Positions 21,990 to 28,537 of a stretch of 28,537 nt of DNA are shown here, in pieces. Position 1 is the stretch's first letter. Each line of letters begins with the position of its first letter. The notes under the pieces were generated by a model. That model was not told where the DNA came from and did no database searches. It saw nothing but the letters and a program-made list of their open reading frames with translations. Position numbers and translations under genes: made by a program. Origin of the DNA: JBHENW01 sp046261875 (GTDB lineage Bacteria; Acidobacteriota; Thermoanaerobaculia; UBA5066; Gp7-AA6); assembly GCA_046261875.1 (NCBI GenBank), contig JBHENW010000157.1:1-28537 (forward strand), in the 5' to 3' direction.

Positions 21990-23309
21990 CTAGACGCGGA
22001 CGCGCTGCAGCAGCTCGATGTCCGCGATCGGCATCGGACGTGCGAGCAGGAAGCCCTGTCCGTACGGAACGCCGAGCGACTGGAGGACCCGCAGCTCCTC
22101 GCGCGTCTCGATCCCTTCGGCGATGACCTTGGTCTTCATCTTCCGGGCGAAGGAGAGCAGGGCCTCGAGCAGGTCCTGCTTGACCTTGCGGCGGTCGATG
22201 CCGCGCACGAAGACGTTGTCGAACTTGAGGTAATCCGGCTCGATCTCGGCGAGCGACGAGAGGTTGCTGTAGCCCGTTCCCACGTCGTCCACGGCGATGC
22301 GGAAGCTCTGCGAGCGGAACCGGGAGAGGACCTCGCGGAAGAGGCCCTCGTACACGGCATAGGTCCGCTCCGTGATCTCCAGAACGATGCGATCGGGCTG
22401 GAGCCCCAGGGAGGCAACCTGGTCGAGGAACATGGGACCGAGAAACTCCGGATCGGACGCGGCGGCCGGAGAGAGGTTCAGGAAAATCTGCCGCTGCGGA
22501 TTCCCCATCGCCGCGGCTTCGAGGGACTTCTGCCGACAGACCCGCTCGAGCGGCACGAGCAACTCCGTGCGCTCGGCGAGCGAAAAGAGCGTCTCGCCCC
22601 CCTCGAACTCGCTCCCCCGCGGCCCGCGGGAGAGCGCTTCCATCCCGATCATGTCTCCGGTGGCCAGGTCGATGACCGGCTGAAAGACGGGCGCGATGTC
22701 CCGCCGCGAAATTGCCTGCTTGAGCAGCTCGCCCCCGCGGATCTCGGCGCGCACCGTCTGCCGCGTGACTTGGTCGCGCGCTTCCTGGACGCCCCGATAG
22801 ATGAGCCGCTCGAGGCGGTACTTGTTGTCGAAGCTGATCCGGCTGGAGCCGACGAAGGAGCGGAACCGCCCGGAAAGGTCGGCGCGCTCCGCGAGATAGC
22901 CCCGTATCAACTGGTCCAGCTCGGCGGCCTTCTGCTCGAGCGCGCCCGGGTTCTCCAGAAGGGGCTCGGCCGGGTTGACCATCAGGATGATCTCGTCGGC
23001 CCGCACGTACGGAAGACAGAGCGTTCCGGACGGAACGATGCCGTCGCTCTGGAAAGCTTTGAGCCGCCTGACGAAATCGAGGAGCAGGTCGTCGTAGGCT
23101 TCCCACCCCCAGACCTGCTCGACCCGGCCCTCCGAGCCCGGCCGGAAGACGAAGACCGCGAGGGAGCCCCGATCGGCGAGGGTGCGCCCGACTTCCTCCG
23201 TCAGCGCGGCGACAGTCGGAAGGCCGGTGTCCCGATCGTAGACACGACTCCGTTCCTTCTGCCACTTGCCGCGGAGGGTAACGAACTCGCTTTCTCTGGA
23301 CTGGGGCAT
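21990..23309 (-). CDS. EAL-domain c-di-GMP phosphodiesterase with degenerate GGDEF
   Basis: A 439-aa cytoplasmic protein with no membrane segment. Residues about 22-175 resemble a GGDEF domain (YDRDTGLPTVAALTEEVG start), but the signature loop reads RADEI (103-107), so cyclase activity is not expected. Residues about 190-439 are an EAL domain with the catalytic set present: EAL at 224-226, N278 (FLNLSP), E311 (LEITER), D341/D342 (DDVGTGYS), K362 (LKFD), E398 (AEGIET) and Q418 (YGQGFLLARP). It should hydrolyse c-di-GMP to pGpG. The ATG at 23309 is followed directly by soluble sequence, and an extended -10 (TGC TATCGT, minus strand, near 23331-23339) lies upstream. The frame continues upstream into the CLC gene but is not coding there. 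Confidence 0.9.
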   Translation of the reverse strand: MPQSRESEFVTLRGKWQKERSRVYDRDTGLPTVAALTEEVGRTLADRGSLAVFVFRPGSEGRVEQVWGWEAYDDLLLDFVRRLKAFQSDGIVPSGTLCLPYVRADEIILMVNPAEPLLENPGALEQKAAELDQLIRGYLAERADLSGRFRSFVGSSRISFDNKYRLERLIYRGVQEARDQVTRQTVRAEIRGGELLKQAISRRDIAPVFQPVIDLATGDMIGMEALSRGPRGSEFEGGETLFSLAERTELLVPLERVCRQKSLEAAAMGNPQRQIFLNLSPAAASDPEFLGPMFLDQVASLGLQPDRIVLEITERTYAVYEGLFREVLSRFRSQSFRIAVDDVGTGYSNLSSLAEIEPDYLKFDNVFVRGIDRRKVKQDLLEALLSFARKMKTKVIAEGIETREELRVLQSLGVPYGQGFLLARPMPIADIELLQRVRV

Positions 23310-23386
23310 TTGTTCCGGGTCTGCGGGCCTACGATAGCACCTTGGTGGCGTATGGCCGGACGGAGGCTGCCGGACGTCTGGGGCGG

Positions 23387-25435
23387 CTAGGTCCCGGTTC
23401 GGAGCTTCTCGATGGCCTCTTCCGTCCCGAGCACGATCAAAACGTCCCCGTGCTGGAAGCGATCGGTCGGACCGGGCACGAACCGCCGCTCGAAGCCTTC
23501 GCGGGTGAGGCGCTTGACGGCGAGCACCGAGACGCCGAACCGCGATCGGATTCCCGACTCCCCCATCGTCTTGCCCTCGATCGCGGGCGGCACGTCGACC
23601 TGGACGAGACGGTGCTTCTCGGGCAGCTCGAAGTAGTCCACCTCCGTCTCCGGCTCGCCGAAGTTCCTCACGCGCGCGAGGAGCCTGTTGCGCTGGAGGA
23701 CTTCCCGGTCGAAGGCGCCGAGCAGATCGCGGCGGGTCACGACACCCAGGAACCGGCGGTTCTCGGCGGACTCGACGACGGGGAGCTGGCCGAGGTCGCG
23801 GAACCAGAGCTTCTCGTTCACGCTCGTCAGCGACTCGGACGGGGTGACGAAGGGAATCTCGCCGATGAGGTCCTCGGCGATGACGAGGCTCGAAAGCTCG
23901 CGCTCGGCGAGGGTCTCCTTGATGTCGTGGAGGTCGATGACTCCGAGCAGCGTCCCCTGGCCGTCCCCCACGTACAGGTAGAGGCTGCGGGTGTGAAGGA
24001 ACGTGTTGACGATTTCCGGCAGCGGCATCGTGCGCGGAACGAGCGTGACGTCCTCGCGCATGATGTCTCCGACTTTCAGGCTCGAGAGCGCCGTTGCTTC
24101 CGGCGTCTTCTCCCACACGATGCCCGCGGAGCGCAGGCTCTGGATATAGACCGATTCGGGCTCGAGCGCCCGTGCCGAGAGGACCGCGAGGACCGAGACG
24201 GCCATCATCGGCAGGAGGACACTCGTGTTCTGGGTCAGCTCGAAGATCATGATGATGGCCAGCAGCGGGGCGCGTGTCACGCCGGCGAGCAGCCCCCCCA
24301 TGCCGAGCAGGGCGTAGCCGCCGACGGGCGATTCAAATCCCGAGAAGGCGAGCTGCGAGAGGCGCGCGACGACGCCCCCGACGGCCGCGCCGATCATCAG
24401 CGCCGGGGTGAAGATCCCCCCGACCCCTCCGGAGCCGATCGTGGCGGAGGTCGCGATGATCTTGCCGATGAAGAGCAGCAGGAGGATGAGCAGAGTCGGG
24501 TTGCCGCGCAGGATGCGATTCGCGCCGGCGAACCCGCTTCCCCAGACCTCAGGCAGGAAGACGCCGATCGCGCCGACGACGGCGCCGCCGAGGGCCATCG
24601 TGACCGGGAGGGGAAGGTCGGTCTTCGCGAAGAGGCGGCGCGAGGCGCGCAGCGACCGCACGAACAGGGCGGATGAGCAGCCCGCGGCGATTCCGATGAC
24701 GGCAAAGGGCAGAAACTCCACCAGGGACTCGAGCCGAAACGGCGCCACGCCGTAGACCGCCTCGTCGCCGAGGAGGAAGCGCACGAGCACCGTCGAGATG
24801 ACGGCCGAGACGACCGCCGGGCCGAAGAGCGTCATCGAGAAGGAGCCCACGACGACCTCGAGCACGAACAGCGTCGCGGCAATCGGCGTGTTGTACGCGC
24901 CGGCCACCCCGGCCGCCATGCCACAGGCCGTGAGGATGCGCACCCGCTCGGGGGAGACTTTGAGCTGCCGAGAGAGATACGACGCGAAAGCCGCGCCCAT
25001 CTGGATCGTCGCTCCCTCGCGCCCTTCGGACCCGCCGCTGGAAATCACGACGAGGGACGCCGTCGCGCGGCCGAGGGATGGGCGCAGGCGGACCGCCCGC
25101 CGCCCGAGCGTGACGACCTCGATGACCTGCGGGATCCCGGTCGGGCCGGTGCCGGCGACGAGCCAGCGGATGATCAGCCCGCCGAGAAACGCCCCGGCCG
25201 CCGGAACGAAGATACGGACCGCGACGGGCAGCGACTCGGCTCCGCGGACGACGTCTTCGGCGTCGAACAGGGTGCGCGTCAGGAGCACGGAGAGGGAGCG
25301 GAAGGCGACGGCGCCGAGGGCGCTCAATATCCCCACCGCTGCGGCGAGGAGAAGGAACTGTGTGTTGGGATCGCGCCAGAAAAAACGTCCGAACCGCGAC
25401 GGCCGGGATGGGGCGGGTGGCTCGGGTGAGGTCAT
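23387..25435 (-). CDS. CLC chloride channel/transporter with CBS pair and TrkA_C domain
   Basis: A 682-aa protein. The CLC membrane core covers about residues 25-440, with selectivity motifs GTGPTGIPQ, GREGATIQMG (the gating glutamate is present, but the usual GREGP proline is alanine) and GGVGGIFTPALMIG. A CBS pair follows: MREDVTLVPRTMPLPEIV to LLGVIDLHDI, then FVTPSESLTSVNEKL to GVVTRRDLLGAF. The end is an RCK/TrkA_C-type domain (about 595-682, YFELPEKHRLVQVDVPP to HGDVLIVLGTEEAIEKL). The regulatory tail implies ligand or nucleotide control. The gating glutamate suits an H+/Cl- exchanger, but this is not settled by sequence. The ATG at 25435 overlaps the upstream zinc-protein stop (ATGA). 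Confidence 0.93.
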   Translation of the reverse strand: MTSPEPPAPSRPSRFGRFFWRDPNTQFLLLAAAVGILSALGAVAFRSLSVLLTRTLFDAEDVVRGAESLPVAVRIFVPAAGAFLGGLIIRWLVAGTGPTGIPQVIEVVTLGRRAVRLRPSLGRATASLVVISSGGSEGREGATIQMGAAFASYLSRQLKVSPERVRILTACGMAAGVAGAYNTPIAATLFVLEVVVGSFSMTLFGPAVVSAVISTVLVRFLLGDEAVYGVAPFRLESLVEFLPFAVIGIAAGCSSALFVRSLRASRRLFAKTDLPLPVTMALGGAVVGAIGVFLPEVWGSGFAGANRILRGNPTLLILLLLFIGKIIATSATIGSGGVGGIFTPALMIGAAVGGVVARLSQLAFSGFESPVGGYALLGMGGLLAGVTRAPLLAIIMIFELTQNTSVLLPMMAVSVLAVLSARALEPESVYIQSLRSAGIVWEKTPEATALSSLKVGDIMREDVTLVPRTMPLPEIVNTFLHTRSLYLYVGDGQGTLLGVIDLHDIKETLAERELSSLVIAEDLIGEIPFVTPSESLTSVNEKLWFRDLGQLPVVESAENRRFLGVVTRRDLLGAFDREVLQRNRLLARVRNFGEPETEVDYFELPEKHRLVQVDVPPAIEGKTMGESGIRSRFGVSVLAVKRLTREGFERRFVPGPTDRFQHGDVLIVLGTEEAIEKLRTGT

Positions 25436-25647
25436 TCCTCCTCTTCGAACCCCGGCGTTTCCATTTCCTCCACGTCTTCGTCCGAGCCGTAAAAGAAGAC
25501 GTGGCCGCACTGCTTGCTGCAGAAGGCCGAGCCGCCGACGCGGAAGGAGCAGCTCGAGCAGAAAGGCTTGTGGCAGAAGGCGCAGCGGGCCAGGCTGAAC
25601 TGGAATTCCTGCGCGCAAACGCCGCAGCGATCGGACAGGCCCGGCAC
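25432..25647 (-). CDS. Small eight-cysteine zinc-binding protein
   Basis: A 71-aa protein with cysteines in a cross-brace spacing: C8-x2-C11, C22-x2-C25, C30-x2-C33 and C43-x3-C47 (CGVC, CAFC, CSSC, CSKQC). This should bind two zinc ions, like a FYVE- or MYND-like treble clef. The tail is very acidic (DEDVEEMETPGFEEEE). No DNA-binding or membrane part is seen. The GTG start at 25647 has a TATACT -10 exactly six bases upstream and no Shine-Dalgarno sequence, suggesting a leaderless mRNA. Its TGA overlaps the ATG of the CLC gene (ATGA), so the two are translationally coupled, and a role in CLC assembly or control is a guess from that coupling. Function unknown. Confidence 0.82.
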   Translation of the reverse strand: MPGLSDRCGVCAQEFQFSLARCAFCHKPFCSSCSFRVGGSAFCSKQCGHVFFYGSDEDVEEMETPGFEEEE

Positions 25648-25653
25648 GGAATC

Positions 25654-25659
25654 AGTATA
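25654..25659 (-). promoter_or_regulatory. -10 hexamer for zinc protein/CLC operon, probably leaderless
   Basis: On the minus strand TATACT is followed by six bases (gattcc) and then the GTG start at 25647. This is the strongest of the three leaderless-type arrangements in the window. No reliable -35 is visible. Confidence 0.5.
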
Positions 25660-25683
25660 GGGGACCGTGCCCGGCGGCCATGC

Positions 25684-25689
25684 TAGGAT
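25684..25689 (+). promoter_or_regulatory. Extended -10 upstream of the CAU tRNA
   Basis: TGC TAGGAT forms an extended -10 with TAGGAT at 25684-25689, predicting initiation about 10 nt before the mature tRNA 5' end at 25707. The -35 region is weak. Confidence 0.4.
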
Positions 25690-25706
25690 GCGCCGTTCTG
25701 CCGCTC

Positions 25707-25783
25707 GGCGGTGTAGCTCAGTTGGTCAGAGCAAGCGGCTCATATCCGCTGTGTCCGGGGTTCAAATCCCTGCACCGCCACCA
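25707..25783 (+). tRNA. tRNA with CAU anticodon, probably elongator tRNA-Met
   Basis: A 77-nt cloverleaf with encoded CCA. The acceptor stem GGCGGTG/CACCGCC is fully paired at position 1-72, which excludes initiator tRNA. The D arm is TAGCTCAGTTGGTCAGAGC, the anticodon stem-loop AGCGG-CTCATAT-CCGCT with anticodon CAT, and the T arm CCGGGGTTCAAATCCCTG. Elongator Met is favoured by the overall form; an Ile2 tRNA whose C34 becomes lysidine is the alternative, and tilS lies just downstream. Confidence 0.9.
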
Positions 25784-25872
25784 CACTCCAGAATAAGTTC
25801 GGGCGCTTCCTCGCGCAGAATTCGGTTTCGCGGATGCCTCGGCCCTACCCTCTTCGGTCGCGGAGCCGTACC

Positions 25873-26859
25873 ATGGTCCGGATGGACACGGTTCGAGAAG
25901 CCCTGGAGGGTGCCGAGCGCGGCGGGTTGATGCCCTCCGGCTCGGCGATCCTGCTCGCGGTATCTGGCGGCGCGGACTCGCTGGCCCTTCTCTACGGGGC
26001 GGCGGAGCTGGCCCCGGAGCTGGGCTGGAGTCTCTCCGTCGGACACGTCCAACACGGCTGGCGGGAGCGCGAGGCGGAGCGGGACCTCGCCTTCGTGCGC
26101 GATCACGCCCGACGCCTCCGGCTCCCGTTCGTCTTTCGGCGGGAGGACGCCCGCGGCGCTTCGCGGCGCCTGAAGCTTTCGCCGGAAGCGGGGGCCCGGC
26201 ACGTCCGCTACGCGGCGCTCCTCGCGATGGCCCGCGAGCGGGGCGCGCCCCTCGTCGCGACGGCGCACCAGCGGGACGACGTCCTCGAGTCGTACCTGAT
26301 CGGCCGCGAGCGGAAAGCCGGGATCGCGCGCCTCGGCGGCCCGCGGCCCTTCCGCGCGGATGGTGTCGTCCGGCCGTTGCTGGATGTCGGCCGCCGCGAC
26401 ATCCTCGCTTTTCTCGCGGAGCGCGGGCTCTCCCATCGCCGCGATTCGAGCAACGGCAACCTCGGGCTCCTGCGCAACCGGCTGCGGAGGGACCTCGCCG
26501 GGGGCGCCGCGGGACGCCCGGAGGAGCTCGCCCGGGAGGCGCGCGCCTGCCGGGAGGAGCGGGACCGGCTCGACCGCGAGTTCCGCGAGCGGATCGCGCC
26601 CGGAATGCGCCGCTCGGACACCGAGACGGTCGCCGACGCGGCGCTCCTCCAGCAGACCTCCCCCGACCTGCGGCGGCTGGCCGTCGAGAATGCGGCCCTC
26701 CCCTTCGCGCTTCCGGGGCGCCCCCCCATGACCGGCCGTGAGCGCGAGCAGATCCTCCGCAAGATCGGCAGCGGCAGCGATTTCCGCTTCGAGGCGGGAC
26801 GGCGCATCCGGTTCGAGCGGCGCGGGTCCACCTTGCGCGTGCGGCTGGCGCAGAGATGA
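25873..26859 (+). CDS. tilS: tRNA(Ile)-lysidine synthase, divergent
   Basis: A 328-aa N-type ATP pyrophosphatase. The P-loop SGGADS is at residues 31-36. It is followed by VGHVQHGWREREAERD, ATAHQRDDVLESYL and the C-terminal SNGNLGLLRNRLRRDL, which matches the conserved TilS RN-x-R segment. TilS converts C34 of tRNA-Ile2(CAU) to lysidine using ATP and lysine. It departs from the family where AHH-x-DDQ-x-ET and LRGSG are expected: here H-Q-R-DD-x2-ES and GRERKAG. It lacks the longer C-terminal domains of E. coli TilS. The ATG at 25873 is chosen because GGAG lies 7 nt upstream. It overlaps the HPRT-like gene by 4 nt (ATGA). Confidence 0.85.
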   Translation: MVRMDTVREALEGAERGGLMPSGSAILLAVSGGADSLALLYGAAELAPELGWSLSVGHVQHGWREREAERDLAFVRDHARRLRLPFVFRREDARGASRRLKLSPEAGARHVRYAALLAMARERGAPLVATAHQRDDVLESYLIGRERKAGIARLGGPRPFRADGVVRPLLDVGRRDILAFLAERGLSHRRDSSNGNLGLLRNRLRRDLAGGAAGRPEELAREARACREERDRLDREFRERIAPGMRRSDTETVADAALLQQTSPDLRRLAVENAALPFALPGRPPMTGREREQILRKIGSGSDFRFEAGRRIRFERRGSTLRVRLAQR

Positions 26860-27386
26860 GCTCGCCGAGCCAGGGCTGGAAGCTCGAGAAGAAGTTCGAG
26901 GCGGACCGGATCGCGGCCCGCGTGGCGGACGTCGCCGCGGAGCTCGACCGCCGATACCGGGACCGGCGACTGGCTCTCGTCTGCGTGTTGAAGGGCGCCG
27001 CCTTCTTTCTCGCCGATCTGGCGCGGCGCCTCTCGATCCCCGTCTCCTGCGAGTACATCAGCGTCCGGCGCGAAGAAGGGGGCGAGATCCTCCAGATCGA
27101 CTTCACGACGGACTTCGCCGCCGCGGGCCGGCCCATCGTCCTCCTGAAAGACGTCGTCTACAGCGGCGTCGTGGAGACCTACCTGGCGGGCCACCTCCGG
27201 GACAAAGGGGCCGCGTCCGTGGAGATCGCGGCCATCCTGGACAAGCCGGGCGAGCGCAAGATGGAGGTCGCCGTGGACTTTCCGCTCTTCAGCACGGAGG
27301 GGGGCATCTTCGTCGGTTACGGCATGGCGCACGACGGGTCCGGCGCGAACCTCCCCTACGTGGCGGAAATCGTCGAGGGGCAATAA
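26856..27386 (+). CDS. HPRT-like phosphoribosyltransferase with altered active site
   Basis: A 176-aa protein with the hypoxanthine phosphoribosyltransferase fold and the usual length. LVCVLKGAAFFLADLARRL matches the PPi-binding loop region, VPVSCEYI-like strands and the flexible loop follow, and VGYGMAHDGSGANLPYVAEI matches the end. The PRPP motif, normally (V/E)ED-x2-DTG, reads LKDVVYSG (97-104): the first acidic residue is K98, and the catalytic aspartate is Y102. The usual GYG-x-D is GYGMA, and the conserved Arg near NLPY is missing. Its position between tilS and ftsH is the classic place of hpt. It is thus an orthologue by context, but catalysis of IMP/GMP formation is doubtful or uses other residues. 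Confidence 0.85.
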   Translation: MSSPSQGWKLEKKFEADRIAARVADVAAELDRRYRDRRLALVCVLKGAAFFLADLARRLSIPVSCEYISVRREEGGEILQIDFTTDFAAAGRPIVLLKDVVYSGVVETYLAGHLRDKGAASVEIAAILDKPGERKMEVAVDFPLFSTEGGIFVGYGMAHDGSGANLPYVAEIVEGQ

Positions 27387-27404
27387 TTGGCAGGAACCGT
27401 CCGT

Positions 27405-27410
27405 TATGCT
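27405..27410 (+). promoter_or_regulatory. Possible -10 for ftsH
   Basis: TATGCT lies 23 nt before the ftsH ATG. A TTGGCA at 27387-27392 is only 12 bp upstream, too close to act as its -35. The evidence is weak, and ftsH may also be read from tilS-hpt transcription. Confidence 0.25.
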
Positions 27411-27433
27411 GAGGGCGTGAGTCCAAGGAGCGC

Positions 27434-28537
<1,104 letters not shown>

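Noticed and set aside
25718..27136. Minus-strand frame ending in a CRDLNPGHSGYEPL-like peptide
   Set aside because: The peptide is the well-known mistranslation of a tRNA gene (here the CAU tRNA), and the rest is antisense to tilS and the HPRT-like gene.
27387..27410. TTGGCA/TATGCT pair as an ftsH promoter, or a sigma54-type GG/GC site
   Set aside because: The spacing is only 12 bp for sigma70, and the GG-GC spacing does not fit sigma54.

Overview
The window is strongly GC-rich, tightly packed bacterial chromosome with genes on both strands. Many neighbouring genes overlap by a few bases (ATGA/GTGA junctions). The gene content suggests a Gram-negative of the Acidobacteriota type: a Tat-exported DUF1501 protein paired with a DUF1800 protein, an IPTL-CTERM-like sorting tail, CCA-encoding tRNA genes and an ALP-superfamily membrane protein ending in an 'LKSLGYL' tail. 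This taxonomic placement is inference from gene content; no rRNA is present. Both ends cut through genes: a glycine-zipper protein on the left and ftsH on the right.

Layout. Positions 1-344 hold the end of a glycine-zipper protein, which meets a leftward housekeeping run at a shared terminator (375-403). That run is radC, metG, tatD and a small zincin, transcribed from 4231 to 406. A DUF2905 membrane protein (4287-4508) is divergent from radC. It converges with the end of a second leftward run (10031 to 4450) that encodes an anti-sigma-type kinase, a STAS antagonist, a polyprenyl synthase, a membrane phosphodiesterase-like protein, an MDR oxidoreductase and a glycosyltransferase. Next come a secreted HExxH protein (+), a CPBP membrane protease (-) and an ABC exporter pair (+).

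The most unusual part is 14484-19702. A sigma70-like promoter and a leader with three hairpins precede three exported proteins: a surface-module/PKD-like/DUF1800 protein, a Tat-dependent DUF1501 protein, and a fusion of a CuA-type copper domain, a TIG domain and a second copy of the same surface module. The first and third proteins carry homologous modules at opposite ends, which suggests one extracytoplasmic assembly. From 19683 to 21426 there is a scar: a JmjC/cupin-like oxygenase gene lies between the start of one decayed gene and the 3' end of another.

The right third holds tRNA-Asp and tRNA-Val with palindromes and a heptamer tandem repeat between them, an EAL phosphodiesterase with a degenerate GGDEF domain, a CLC transporter with CBS and TrkA_C domains that overlaps a small eight-cysteine zinc protein, a CAU-anticodon tRNA, and a tilS, HPRT-like, ftsH run. 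The order tilS-hpt-ftsH is widely conserved in bacteria, but here the HPRT-like protein lacks several expected catalytic residues. Several promoters put a -10 hexamer exactly six bases before the start codon, which suggests leaderless transcripts.
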